From: Variovorax sp037204085
GTDB lineage: Bacteria; Pseudomonadota; Gammaproteobacteria; Burkholderiales; Burkholderiaceae_C
Assembly (NCBI RefSeq): GCF_037204085.1
Contig: NZ_JBBCBW010000006.1
Coordinates: 62,001-126,000 of the forward strand
Direction of reading: 5' to 3'
Length of the DNA: 64,000 nt
Both the position numbers and the translations under genes were made by a program. Shown here in pieces: positions 1-10,553 of this stretch (its first letter is position 1; each line of letters starts with the position of its first letter). Below the pieces are notes generated by a model, which saw nothing but the letters and a program-made list of their open reading frames with translations, was not told where the DNA came from and ran no database searches.

Positions 1-417
1 ATCGACAAGGTGCGGGTGCGGCTTCCAAATGCCATCTGGCGCACCGGTAGCCATGTCGACAGCGGCGTCGAGGGCTCCTGCATCGTGATTGCAGCAGAAG
101 GCTCGTTCAACTGCGGCGGCAAGGACCGCAACACCCGCGAGAAGCTGGTGACCTACAACTTCTCGATTGCACGCCTGATCGAATTGCACTCCGAACGCCC
201 CGACAACGAGACCCTTTACATCCGCGACGGCACTTTCGCCAACGACGAGCCGGCCGAGTCGGCTGCGGGCCAGTGGGTCGCGTCATTGAATGAGCTGGAA
301 GCCGTGATGCGCGTTCCCGATGCTCCCTCGGACTTCGACACTTTGCACGACTTGACGATGCGGCCCGAGCAGCGCCCAGCCGTCACTCCTCCCACGCACC
401 GGGCCAGCTTCTACTGA
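1..417 (+). CDS. Unrecognised protein, C-terminal part
   Basis: The reading frame is open from the first base of the window and stops at 417, so only about the last 138 residues are present and the true start lies upstream. I do not recognise the family. The visible part has no predicted membrane segment and ends in a proline-rich tail. Third codon positions are strongly G/C, as in the neighbouring genes, which supports real coding. It converges with the next gene and the two overlap by 7 nt at their 3' ends. Confidence 0.7.
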   Translation: MDKVRVRLPNAIWRTGSHVDSGVEGSCIVIAAEGSFNCGGKDRNTREKLVTYNFSIARLIELHSERPDNETLYIRDGTFANDEPAESAAGQWVASLNELEAVMRVPDAPSDFDTLHDLTMRPEQRPAVTPPTHRASFY

Positions 418-1259
418 AGAGCTGCGCCAGCCGCCTCGGGTGCCCCGCCCACGGCGGTGTATTGCGCGCGGTTGTTTTCGAGCCAGCGCGCCGAGAGGCT
501 GCTGTCTTGCTGCGCCGGATGAAAGTCGGCGCGGAAGTAGCTGCGCCAGGCGCTCCAGTTCCCCCGCAGCAAGCCGCCTCGGCTCAGCAGAATGCGCGCG
601 GCGCTTTTCCATGTGGCCCATTTCCACAGTTGCCCTTCATGGCGCAGGTTGTCGAACGTCTGGCGCAGCAGGTCGCCCAGGAACATGACGGTCACCCGGC
701 GAAACCAGCGCGTGCGCCACGGGTCCGATCCCTCGGCGGCCTTGTAGATGTCGAAGGCGACGGATTTGTGCTCCAGCTCTTCGGCACAGTGCCAAAGCCA
801 CATCGTGCGCAGCCGAGGTTCGGCGCCATCGAGCACTTCAGGGTGGGCCAGGAGCCACTCGGCAAACATGGCAGTGAAGTGCTCGGTCGCCGCCGTCACG
901 GCCAGCGCATGGCGAGGATCGGCGCCTTCCATCAGTTCCATCCGTTTGGCGGCGCGCGGCGTCCAGCCGTCCTTCAGGCCCTGGGCTTCGAGGTGGCTGT
1001 TGAAGAGGGTGTGGATGCGGCGGTGCGTTGCCTCCTGGCCGATGAAGCCGCGCACGTCGGCACGGTATTTTTCTTGCGCCTCGGCCGGCAGCGTGGCCAC
1101 GGTGTCGCGCACGGCATCGATGAAGAACTGCTCGCCGAACGGAAAGCTCATCGACAACGCGTTGAAGAAGGCGGTGGAGAATGCATCGCCGCCGCACCAG
1201 TTGCGGCCGAACGGCGTTTGTAGGTCTATGAGAACGCGGCGCACGACAAGATCGGTCAT
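411..1259 (-). CDS. Ferritin-like metal-dependent hydrolase (PF10118 family)
   Basis: A 282-residue protein resembling the predicted metal-dependent hydrolase family PF10118. These are soluble helical proteins with diiron-like ligand motifs and mostly unproven substrates. Visible candidate ligands are Glu43, Glu76-x-x-His79, Glu126-His127 and Glu161-x-x-His164, in the order expected for a four-helix metal site. I chose the ATG at 1259 over a TTG nine bases upstream because an AGAGGA ribosome site lies nine bases before that ATG. The gene is divergent from a TetR regulator. Two identical palindromes in the shared upstream region suggest that the TetR protein represses it. The catalytic activity is not known from sequence. 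Confidence 0.85.
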   Translation of the reverse strand: MTDLVVRRVLIDLQTPFGRNWCGGDAFSTAFFNALSMSFPFGEQFFIDAVRDTVATLPAEAQEKYRADVRGFIGQEATHRRIHTLFNSHLEAQGLKDGWTPRAAKRMELMEGADPRHALAVTAATEHFTAMFAEWLLAHPEVLDGAEPRLRTMWLWHCAEELEHKSVAFDIYKAAEGSDPWRTRWFRRVTVMFLGDLLRQTFDNLRHEGQLWKWATWKSAARILLSRGGLLRGNWSAWRSYFRADFHPAQQDSSLSARWLENNRAQYTAVGGAPEAAGAALQ

Positions 1260-1287
1260 AAGAAACAATCCTCTGGAAAATCAAGTT

Positions 1288-1348
1288 GGTACACGACAGT
1301 ACCGGCTTGTTGAATGGTGCGCACATCTGCTGGTACCGTCAAGTACCA
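1288..1348. promoter_or_regulatory. Paired TetR-type operators, GGTAC-N6-GTACC
   Basis: Two copies of the same inverted repeat occur: GGTAC-ACGACA-GTACC at 1288-1303 and TGGTAC-CGTCAA-GTACCA at 1331-1348. They start 44 bp apart, close to four helical turns, between the divergent hydrolase and TetR genes. A further half site GTACC is at 1363-1367, just before the TetR start codon. The palindromes are read directly from sequence. Their use by the adjacent TetR protein is inferred from position. Confidence 0.75.
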
Positions 1349-1370
1349 GAGCGTAGGAAAATGTACCCTC

Positions 1371-2006
1371 ATGAGCATCGCGACTGAAAAGCCAGCCCTT
1401 GCCGGCCCTTCGGGAGAGCCGGTCCACGAGCACTACTCGCGGCTGCTGGAAGGCATGGCGCGCGCCGTGGCGGCAAAAGGCTATGCGGAAACAACCATTG
1501 CCGACATCGTGCGCGAAGCGGCGGTTTCGCGCCGAACCTTCTACGAACACTTCACGACCAAATCGGAATGCCTGATCGCCCTGTACGAGGCTGCCAGCAA
1601 GCTGGCGCTGCGGGCGGTGAGCGAGGCCTTCGATCCGGCGCACCCTTGGCACGCGCAGGTGGAGCGGGCCATGACCGCCTACTTCGACTATCTTGCGCAG
1701 GACCCGGTGCTGCTGCGTACGCTGTTCATCGAGATACTCGGACTGGGTATGCCCGGCCTCGCGGCGCGGCGCCGCGTGAACGACGAGATCGCCAGCTTCA
1801 TCCAGCTGGCCATCAATGGCAGCAGCGGCAACGCGCATGGCGGCCCCGCGGCGCACCTCACCAGCGAAATGGCCATGACGGTGGTGGGCGGGATCAACGA
1901 ACTGGTGCTCCAGTCCATCGAGCAGAACCGGGCCGGCGATCTGAGCCAGCTGGTTGCACCGGCCACGCGCCTGGTGCGCGCCGTGGCCGCCGAGAGCTTT
2001 AGATAG
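1371..2006 (+). CDS. TetR/AcrR family transcriptional regulator
   Basis: A 211-residue DNA-binding repressor. Residues 24-70 form the TetR N-terminal domain, with the helix-turn-helix at about residues 41-61, including the typical S-R-R-T-F-Y-E-H-F recognition helix region. The rest is an all-helical ligand-binding and dimerisation domain of unknown inducer. The ATG at 1371 is preferred because the upstream extension in the same frame runs over the operator region and is poor in homology-like sequence. It probably represses itself and the divergent PF10118 gene through the two palindromes at 1288-1348. Confidence 0.9.
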   Translation: MSIATEKPALAGPSGEPVHEHYSRLLEGMARAVAAKGYAETTIADIVREAAVSRRTFYEHFTTKSECLIALYEAASKLALRAVSEAFDPAHPWHAQVERAMTAYFDYLAQDPVLLRTLFIEILGLGMPGLAARRRVNDEIASFIQLAINGSSGNAHGGPAAHLTSEMAMTVVGGINELVLQSIEQNRAGDLSQLVAPATRLVRAVAAESFR

Positions 2007-2021
2007 CGAATCAGCCGGGCA

Positions 2022-2390
2022 TCAGGCCGGCTTGGCCTGCGCCGGGTCGTAGAAGAACTCTTCCTCGGCGATGCAGTCGCCCGCCCAGCGCTGCCAGGCG
2101 AGCTCTTCCATGCGCATGGTCTTGCCGCCCTTGAAGCGGAAATCGAACACCCACCGGATCACTACGTGGTCGCCGTTCACGAGCACGGGGCGCACGCAGG
2201 TCGAAACGACTGATTCGGTTCGCTCCAGCACCGCCTGCTCGTGCGCAACCAGCGTAGCGCGGCCGCGCCGGGGCTCGGCCTGGTTCTCACGCATGGTCGC
2301 GTCTTCGGTGTAGTAGTTTTCGATGGCCTTGGCATGCGCGCCGCTTTCGACGGCGGCAATAAAGGCTTCGAGTCTTTCCGCGGAAGGCAT
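2022..2390 (-). CDS. SnoaL-like / nuclear transport factor 2 family protein
   Basis: A 122-residue single-domain protein with the small cone-shaped NTF2/SnoaL fold signature. An N-terminal helix is followed by a Y-Y-x-E-D-A-T-M-R-E segment and then alternating beta strands. Length is normal for the family. Members include polyketide cyclases, isomerases and many proteins of unknown role, so no reaction can be assigned. It lies 13 nt upstream of nothing on its own strand except hppA, whose coding region starts further upstream at 4587 and ends at 2404. Cotranscription with hppA is therefore possible. Confidence 0.8.
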   Translation of the reverse strand: MPSAERLEAFIAAVESGAHAKAIENYYTEDATMRENQAEPRRGRATLVAHEQAVLERTESVVSTCVRPVLVNGDHVVIRWVFDFRFKGGKTMRMEELAWQRWAGDCIAEEEFFYDPAQAKPA

Positions 2391-2403
2391 CAGGTCTTGG
2401 CTT

Positions 2404-4587
<2,184 letters not shown>

Positions 4588-4841
4588 GCTTTGCTTCTCC
4601 ATTCGTTCGTTGTGACTTGTGGAGACGGACAGCATGGGTCCTGCGCGCAACGCGTACGGGGCCCATGTTTTCCGTCGCGTTGCTTCCTCGAAGCTCACTG
4701 CACCGGGGTGCGGAGCCGATTGGCCAACGGGTGCAATTTACAGGCAAAAACAGGAACGTGTGCGACCGGCCCGTGACACGGAAAGTAAACTCCGGGTTTG
4801 TCCCCATCTCTCCTCATACTTTTCAACTACTCGAAAACGTC

Positions 4842-5369
4842 ATGTCCTTCGACAAAGTCTCCCCCGGCAAGAATATTCCCGACGCCTTCAATGTCGTGAT
4901 CGAAATCCCGATGAACGCCGACCCGATCAAGTACGAAGTGGACAAGGAATCGGGCGCGATCTTCGTCGACCGCTTCATGACGACCGCGATGTACTACCCC
5001 GCCAACTACGGCTATGTGCCCCAGACGCTCTCGGGCGACGGCGACCCGGTCGACGTGCTGGTGATTGCACCGTACCCGCTGCTGCCCGGCGTGGTGGTGC
5101 CGTGCCGCCCGCTCGGCATCCTGATGATGGAAGACGAAGCCGGCGTGGACGGCAAGGTGCTGGCGGTACCCACCGACAAGGTGCTGCCGATCTACAGCCA
5201 CTGGAAGTCGGTGGACGATGTGAACCCAATGCGCCTGAAGGCCATCAGCCACTTCTTCGAGCACTACAAGGACCTGGAAGCCGGCAAGTGGGTCAAGGTG
5301 CTGGGCTGGGAAGGCATCGACGCCGCCAAGAAGGAAGTCGTCGACGGCATCGCTGCTTACAAGAAGTAA
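4842..5369 (+). CDS. ppa: Soluble inorganic pyrophosphatase, family I
   Basis: A 175-residue cytosolic enzyme that hydrolyses pyrophosphate to phosphate and so drives biosynthetic reactions forward. Length matches the bacterial family I enzyme (about 175 residues). The metal-binding signature DGDPVD is at residues 66-71, equivalent to the three essential Asp residues of the E. coli enzyme. A long in-frame extension upstream of 4842 is not supported by homology; the ATG at 4842 gives the usual N-terminus. It is divergent from hppA, with 254 bp between the two starts, so both pyrophosphate-removing systems share one regulatory region. Confidence 0.97.
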   Translation: MSFDKVSPGKNIPDAFNVVIEIPMNADPIKYEVDKESGAIFVDRFMTTAMYYPANYGYVPQTLSGDGDPVDVLVIAPYPLLPGVVVPCRPLGILMMEDEAGVDGKVLAVPTDKVLPIYSHWKSVDDVNPMRLKAISHFFEHYKDLEAGKWVKVLGWEGIDAAKKEVVDGIAAYKK

Positions 5370-5427
5370 GCGGAGTAATTGCAGTAGCCGGTCCTGCCCG
5401 AGGGGCAGGGTGCCAGGCCGCGGGGCC

Positions 5428-6180
5428 TCAGCCCTGCGCCGCGTCGCTGGCCAGCCTCATCCATTCGCGATTGACGGAGCGTGCGTGCGAGTTCCAGTGG
5501 CGCGCGGCTTGCTGGAGTTCGTTCCATTGGCGCTGCGCGCCGGCCGTGTCGCCTTGCGCTGCCAGCCAGGCGATGTAGCGGGCACGGGCTTCGACCGTGT
5601 TGTGCTGGCTCAGTGCGGCCTCGAAGGCTTCGCGGGCCTCCGCATGGCGCCCATCGGCAGCCAGTGCGCGGGCGGTGAGCACGGCGACTTCGTCCCTGCG
5701 GTAGTCGTCACGAGAGGCGCGCAGGGCCTGGAGCGCCTGCAGCGCTTCGCGGCCCGAAGCCGCGCCGCCTGCCGCCAGCAGCGCGCTGGCTAGGCCAAAT
5801 TGCAATTCAGGATCGGTTGCGAGCGGCCCCTTCAGGGCGTCGCGGTAGTGCCCGACCGCATCGGCAGCCTGGCCCTTGTCGAGCGCGGCCTTGGCAAGCC
5901 GCAGCTTGTTCTGGGCGGTGGGGGCGAGGTCGTAGGCCTCGGTGGCCGCGCGGTACTCGCGCTCGGGGTCGATAAAGCCGATGGCCGCGCTCGCCACCTT
6001 GCCCGCGGTGCGCTGCATGCGGGAGGCCGGCAGGTACTCGACCACAAAGTACACGATGCTGCCCAGCAGGGGAAAGCTGAAGAGAATGATGAGCCAGTAC
6101 ATCTGCTTGCCGTGGCGCATGGCATGCACGGCGAAGAACAGCGCAATGAGGATGTGCAGCCCCAGTCCGACGAACGGCAT
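5428..6180 (-). CDS. PLDc_N-type membrane protein with tetratricopeptide-like repeats
   Basis: A 250-residue protein. Residues 1-60 contain two hydrophobic segments separated by a short loop ending in P-L-L-G-S-I-V-Y, the pattern of the phospholipase D-like N-terminal membrane anchor domain (PF13396). This is followed by about 180 residues of Ala/Leu/Arg-rich helical hairpins typical of TPR repeats. No phospholipase catalytic HKD motif is present, so this is probably a membrane-anchored scaffold rather than an enzyme. The start at 6180 is preceded by an AGAAAG site; an upstream extension would be non-homologous. It converges with ppa. The precise role is unknown. Confidence 0.75.
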   Translation of the reverse strand: MPFVGLGLHILIALFFAVHAMRHGKQMYWLIILFSFPLLGSIVYFVVEYLPASRMQRTAGKVASAAIGFIDPEREYRAATEAYDLAPTAQNKLRLAKAALDKGQAADAVGHYRDALKGPLATDPELQFGLASALLAAGGAASGREALQALQALRASRDDYRRDEVAVLTARALAADGRHAEAREAFEAALSQHNTVEARARYIAWLAAQGDTAGAQRQWNELQQAARHWNSHARSVNREWMRLASDAAQG

Positions 6181-6256
6181 CTGTTTCTTTCTGTTGTTGG
6201 ATTGGGCGCGTTTATAGCAGCCCCGCATGGCGGCAGGCCGACCGCGCCGCCGCGCC

Positions 6257-7438
6257 TCAGCCGGCCTTGAACGGGCTGCGTTCGCCCAGGTGGTCCATGT
6301 AGTTGCCGATGCCTTCTCCCTCGCGTTCGAGAAAGCGCTCGACCGCATCGGCAAACGCAGGATGTGCCAGCCAATGGGCACTGGTGGTCTTGACCGGCAT
6401 GAGTGCGCGCGCCATCTTGTGCTCGCCCTGTGCGCCGCCCTCGAACCGCCTTACGCCGTGCGCAATGCACCAGGCCAGCGGCTGGTAGTAGCAGGCTTCG
6501 AAATGAAGGCAGTCGACACGTTCCATGGCGCCCCAGTAGCGGCCATAGGCGACCAGCGCGCCGTCGTCATGCGTGGACAGGGCGATCAGGCTCGTGGCAA
6601 TCGGTTTGCCATCGCGTTCGGCAACGAACAGCAGCCAGGCTTCGGGCATGGTGTCGGCCATGCGCTGGAAGAAGTCGCGTGAAAGATAGGGCGGATTGCC
6701 GTGCTCGCGATAGGTGCGCGCGTAGCAGCGGTAGAAAAAGTCCCAGTCCGATGCCGCGATGTCGCCGCCGCGCGACCAGCGAAAGCTCACGCCCGCGTCG
6801 GCCACCTTGCGGCGCTCCTGGCGGATCTTCTTGCGCTTGTCGTGCGAGAGGCTGGCAAGGAAGGACTCGAAGTCCGAGTAAGGCTCGGCACCGTCAGCCC
6901 CGACCGGGGCTGTGTTGGTCCAGTGAAACTGCACCGTGTTGCGCAACATGAGGCCCGCTTCGGTGCAGGCGGCAATGTCGGCGTCGGCGCCGAACAGCAA
7001 ATGCAACGACGAGAGTTCTTGCGTCTTGCACCAGGCCACCAACGCCTGCACCAGCAGCGTGCGGCTGTGCGCATCGCGGGCCAGCAGACGTGCGCCGGGC
7101 ACCGGCGTGAAAGGCACCGCGACCACCGCCTTGGGGTAGTAGGCAAGCCCGTGCTGCTCATAGGCGTTGGCCCACGCCCAGTCGAAGACGTATTCGCCGT
7201 AGGAGTGCGTCTTGATGTAGACCGGACAGGCAGCCTGCAATTCGTCTTTGCACCAGAGCGTGACGAACTGCGGTGTCCATCCGCTTTCAGGCGAGGCGCT
7301 GGCGCTTTCGTGCAGCGCGGCAAGGTACTCGTAGCGCATGAAAGGCGACGGTTCCGCCTGGGCGTCGAGCAGCGAGTTCCATGCTTTCGGGTTCAGGTCC
7401 GACAGCGATGCCATCACCCGAATGACATAATCGTTCAA
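6257..7438 (-). CDS. GNAT-like acyltransferase of the peptidogalycan/FemAB-like family (PF04339)
   Basis: About 393 residues, resembling the PF04339 family (formerly DUF482), which is related to GNAT/FemAB acyltransferases. The tandem acyltransferase-like domains show W-x-W-A-N-A-Y near residue 100 and a central D-K-R-K-K-I-R-Q-E-R segment. The C-terminal part contains G-R-Y-W-G-A and C-Y-Y-Q-P-L-A-W motifs typical of the family. Substrate is unknown. I prefer the TTG at 7438 because AAGGAAGAAAAAGG lies immediately upstream at good spacing and gives the usual short N-terminus; the ATG at 7414 is the alternative. Only 19 bp separate this start from nadE on the other strand, so each promoter must overlap the other gene. 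Confidence 0.8.
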   Translation of the reverse strand: MNDYVIRVMASLSDLNPKAWNSLLDAQAEPSPFMRYEYLAALHESASASPESGWTPQFVTLWCKDELQAACPVYIKTHSYGEYVFDWAWANAYEQHGLAYYPKAVVAVPFTPVPGARLLARDAHSRTLLVQALVAWCKTQELSSLHLLFGADADIAACTEAGLMLRNTVQFHWTNTAPVGADGAEPYSDFESFLASLSHDKRKKIRQERRKVADAGVSFRWSRGGDIAASDWDFFYRCYARTYREHGNPPYLSRDFFQRMADTMPEAWLLFVAERDGKPIATSLIALSTHDDGALVAYGRYWGAMERVDCLHFEACYYQPLAWCIAHGVRRFEGGAQGEHKMARALMPVKTTSAHWLAHPAFADAVERFLEREGEGIGNYMDHLGERSPFKAG

Positions 7439-7457
7439 GCCTTTTTCTTCCTTCCGT

Positions 7458-9161
7458 ATGACGCTCAAGCTCGCCGTCGCGCAACTCAACTTTGTGGTGG
7501 GCGACCTCGCCGGCAACGCGAAAAAAATCGTCGATGCCGCGCATGAAGCCTACGCAAAGGGCGCGCGTCTTCTGCTCACGCCCGAACTCTCGATTGCCGG
7601 CTATGCGGCAGAGGATCTTTTCCTGCGTCCCGCGTTTACCGAAGCTTGCGATGATGCCGTGAAAGGCATTGCCGCCGCGCTCGCCGGTCTCAAAGACATG
7701 GTCGTGGTGGTGGGGCATCCCACGGGCGGGAGCCTCCGCAGCCGCTCGGTGGCGGTGCAGATGCGCTACAACGCCGCCAGCGTGATCAGGGAAGGGCGCA
7801 TCCTCGAAACCTACGCCAAGCGCGAGCTGCCCAACTACCAAGTGTTCGACGAGCTCCGCTATTTCACGCCGGGGCAGGGTACCTGCGTGTTCGAGGCCGG
7901 TGGTGTCTCGGTGGGCCTGCTCATCTGCGAGGACGCCTGGTTCGACGAGCCGGCCGAGCTGGCCCGCGCGGCGGGCGCCGAAGTGCTGGCGGTCATCAAC
8001 GCCTCGCCGTACCACGTCGGCAAGGAAGGCGAGCGCGTGGCGCGAATGGCCGACCGAGTCCGTGCGGTTGGGCTGCCGCTCGTCTACGCGCACCTGGTTG
8101 GCGGCCAGGACGAAGTGATCTTCGACGGGGCATCCTTCGCGCTGCAGGCCGACGGTGCCCTGGCCGCGCAGGCCGAGAGCTTCAAGGAACGCCTGGTTTT
8201 CATGCAGCTCGAGCGGCCCGCGCAAGGCGGCGCAGGCATCGGCTTCGCGGCTGAGCCGCAAACGATCGCGCCGCCGCGCGACGCCGAAGCTCAGTTGTGG
8301 GACGCATTGGTACTGGGCGTGCGGGACTACATCGGCAAGAACGGCTTTCCAGGAGCCATCCTGGGGCTCTCGGGCGGCATCGATTCCGCATTGGTGCTTG
8401 CCGTCGCGGTGGATGCGCTCGGCAAAGACAAGGTGCGCGCTGCAATGATGCCTTCGCCTTACACGGCAGACATCAGCTGGATCGACGCGCGTGAGATGGC
8501 CAACCGCCTGGGCGTGCGCTACGACGAAATTTCGATCAAGCACACTTTCGAATCGTTCAAGGGCACGCTGGCCGAGGAGTTCAAGGGCCTGCCCGAAGAC
8601 ACGGCCGAGGAAAATATCCAGGCCCGCATCCGCGGCACGCTCCTGATGGCGCTGTCGAACAAGTTCGGCTCGATCGTTCTCACCACCGGCAACAAGAGCG
8701 AAATGGCCACGGGTTACTGCACCCTGTACGGCGACATGGCGGGCGGCTTCGCGGTCATCAAGGACCTGCTGAAGACCACCGTGTTTGCGCTGGCCCGCTG
8801 GCGCAATGCCCATGACCCGTACGGCACCGGCGCCTCGCCGATTCCCGAACGGATCATCACGCGGCCGCCCAGCGCCGAACTGCGGCCCGACCAGACCGAC
8901 CAGGACAGCCTGCCGCCCTACGACATCCTCGACGGCATCCTGGCACGCTACATGCAGGACGACGAGGGCATCGACGAGATCATTGCGGCGGGTTACGAAC
9001 GCGCGGTGGTCGAGCGGGTTGCGCGGCTCATCAAGATCAATGAATACAAACGGCGCCAGGCGCCAGTGGGCATCCGGGTCACCCATCGCAGCTTCGGCAA
9101 AGATTGGCGTTACCCTATCACCAGCAAATTCAACGAAACCGCCGGAGCGCAAAAACCATGA
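7458..9161 (+). CDS. nadE: Glutamine-dependent NAD+ synthetase
   Basis: A 567-residue cytosolic enzyme that amidates nicotinic acid adenine dinucleotide to NAD+ using ATP and ammonia taken from glutamine. The N-terminal nitrilase-like glutaminase domain (about 1-260) shows its Glu-Lys-Cys triad as Glu43, Lys121 and Cys157. The C-terminal synthetase domain has the ATP pyrophosphatase loop SGGIDS at 305-310. The two-domain length is normal for the glutamine-using type. The stop overlaps the start of the following PII gene by four bases (ATGA), so the two are translationally coupled. PII control of glutamine-dependent NadE has been reported in other proteobacteria, which gives this coupling a plausible purpose. 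Confidence 0.97.
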   Translation: MTLKLAVAQLNFVVGDLAGNAKKIVDAAHEAYAKGARLLLTPELSIAGYAAEDLFLRPAFTEACDDAVKGIAAALAGLKDMVVVVGHPTGGSLRSRSVAVQMRYNAASVIREGRILETYAKRELPNYQVFDELRYFTPGQGTCVFEAGGVSVGLLICEDAWFDEPAELARAAGAEVLAVINASPYHVGKEGERVARMADRVRAVGLPLVYAHLVGGQDEVIFDGASFALQADGALAAQAESFKERLVFMQLERPAQGGAGIGFAAEPQTIAPPRDAEAQLWDALVLGVRDYIGKNGFPGAILGLSGGIDSALVLAVAVDALGKDKVRAAMMPSPYTADISWIDAREMANRLGVRYDEISIKHTFESFKGTLAEEFKGLPEDTAEENIQARIRGTLLMALSNKFGSIVLTTGNKSEMATGYCTLYGDMAGGFAVIKDLLKTTVFALARWRNAHDPYGTGASPIPERIITRPPSAELRPDQTDQDSLPPYDILDGILARYMQDDEGIDEIIAAGYERAVVERVARLIKINEYKRRQAPVGIRVTHRSFGKDWRYPITSKFNETAGAQKP

Positions 9162-9496
9162 AGCAGATCACCGCCATCGTCAAACCCTTCAAGCTCGAGG
9201 ACGTGCGCGAAGCGCTGGCCGAAGTGGGGGTAACCGGCCTCACGGTGACCGAAGTCAAGGGCTTCGGCCGCCAGAAGGGGCACACCGAGCTCTATCGTGG
9301 TGCGGAATACGTGGTCGACTTCCTGCCGAAGATGAAAGTCGAAGTGGTCGTCAACGAGGGCGACGTGGAACGCTGCATTGAAGCCATCGTCAACTCGGCC
9401 CGCACCGGCAAGATCGGCGACGGGAAGATCTTCGTCACGGAAGTAGAGCGCATCGTGCGCATCCGCACTGGCGAAGAGAACGAAAACGCCGTTTGA
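9158..9496 (+). CDS. glnB: PII nitrogen regulatory protein (GlnB/GlnK type)
   Basis: A 112-residue trimeric signal protein that senses 2-oxoglutarate, ATP/ADP and, through uridylylation, glutamine. The T-loop contains Y-R-G-A-E-Y with Tyr51, the uridylylation site. The B-loop region T-G-K-I-G-D-G-K-I-F is at about 83-92. The length is exactly that of the family. The start at 9158 overlaps the nadE stop by four bases. Linkage to nadE rather than to amtB favours glnB over glnK, but the two paralogs cannot be separated firmly by sequence alone. Confidence 0.93.
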   Translation: MKQITAIVKPFKLEDVREALAEVGVTGLTVTEVKGFGRQKGHTELYRGAEYVVDFLPKMKVEVVVNEGDVERCIEAIVNSARTGKIGDGKIFVTEVERIVRIRTGEENENAV

Positions 9497-9523
9497 ACGG
9501 CGCGCCGCCGGCCTGGCCCGGAT

Positions 9524-10114
9524 CTAGAGGTTTTCAGCCAGGCGGTCGCCGCGGGGGTGCAGTGGCACCTGTGCGCGCAGTGCGGTGAGCAGCTCGGTGG
9601 GGTTGGTACCCGTACGGATGAGTTCCATCTGCCATTCGCCCATGAAGCCTTCGCGCACGCTGTGCGCCAAAAAGCCCAGCAGGCCGTCGTAGTACCCGGC
9701 CGTATTCAGGATGCCGGTCGGCTTGTCGTGATAGCCGAGCTGGCGCCAGGTCCAGATCTCGAACAGTTCCTCGAAGGTGCCGATGCCGCCCGGAAGAGCG
9801 ATGAAGGCGTCGGCGCGCTCGCCCATCATGGCCTTGCGTTCATGCATGGTGTCGACCACGTGGAGCTCGTCGCAAAGCGTGTTGGCCAGCTCCCGGTCGA
9901 CCAGCGCCTTGGGAATGATGCCGACCACGCGGCCGCCGGCTTCGCGTGTGGCCTCGGCCACGGTGCCCATCAGGCCGGTGCGACCGCCGCCGTAGACCAG
10001 TTGGCCGCGGTGCTGGCCGATCCACTGGCCGACCGCTTCGGCGGCCTTGGAGAACTCAGCGCGCTCGCCGGGGCGCGAGCCGCAATACACACAGATCGAA
10101 AATTCAGGATTCAT
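9524..10114 (-). CDS. LOG-family nucleotide 5'-monophosphate phosphoribohydrolase (TIGR00730)
   Basis: A 196-residue Rossmann-fold protein. The family motifs GGGRTGLMG at 42-50 and PGGIGTFEE at 108-116 are both intact. Characterised members release the base from cytokinin riboside monophosphates or from other nucleoside monophosphates, so a phosphoribohydrolase activity on nucleotides is likely. Plant hormone production should not be assumed. It converges with glnB (27 nt between stops) and lies downstream of dgkA on the same strand. Confidence 0.9.
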   Translation of the reverse strand: MNPEFSICVYCGSRPGERAEFSKAAEAVGQWIGQHRGQLVYGGGRTGLMGTVAEATREAGGRVVGIIPKALVDRELANTLCDELHVVDTMHERKAMMGERADAFIALPGGIGTFEELFEIWTWRQLGYHDKPTGILNTAGYYDGLLGFLAHSVREGFMGEWQMELIRTGTNPTELLTALRAQVPLHPRGDRLAENL

Positions 10115-10145
10115 CCCGCCATCATGCCTTTTGCCGGGGGCGCTT

Positions 10146-10553
10146 TCATGACGCGAAGCGCTGCCACAACGCCGCCAGCCAGATGCCTCCGCACAACGTG
10201 AGGGACAGCAGAACGGCGGCGCTTCCCATGTCCTTGGCGCGCTTGGAAAGGTCGTGCCATTCGGGGCCGATACGGTCGATGGCGGCTTCGACCGCCGTGT
10301 TGAGCAGCTCGACGATCATCACCAGAATGGCGCTCCCGGCGAGCAGCGCGACTTCGACCCAGCTGCGGCCGAGCCAGAAGGCCGCTGGAATCATCACGAT
10401 GGCCATGATGGCTTCCTGGCGGAAGGCCGGCTCGCTCCAGCCCGCGCGAAGGCCGTGCAGCGAAATCAGGGTGGCGTGCCACACGCGCTCGAAGCCCTTG
10501 CGGGCCTTTTGCGGATTGACGGCGGGATCGGGAAGCTTGGGCAGGGCACTCAT
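10146..10553 (-). CDS. dgkA: Diacylglycerol kinase
   Basis: A 135-residue inner-membrane enzyme that phosphorylates diacylglycerol to phosphatidic acid, recycling lipid left over from periplasmic glucan and lipopolysaccharide modification. The invariant segment E-L-L-N-T-A-V-E-A-A-I-D at 82-93 and the following K-x-x-D-M-G-S-A-A-V are intact, with three membrane helices. The start overlaps the stop of the RDD gene by four bases (ATGA). It is therefore the last gene of the minus-strand operon that begins with a sigma factor at 13034. Confidence 0.93.
   Translation of the reverse strand: MSALPKLPDPAVNPQKARKGFERVWHATLISLHGLRAGWSEPAFRQEAIMAIVMIPAAFWLGRSWVEVALLAGSAILVMIVELLNTAVEAAIDRIGPEWHDLSKRAKDMGSAAVLLSLTLCGGIWLAALWQRFAS

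Noticed and set aside
5393..5409. CCTGCCC/GGGCAGG hairpin after ppa as a terminator
   Set aside because: The stem is real, but there is no T run and the loop is only three bases, so termination cannot be claimed.
7287..9152. A 621-codon minus-strand open frame antisense to nadE
   Set aside because: nadE is certain by motifs. Long antisense frames are common in high-GC DNA, and this one has no recognisable domain.
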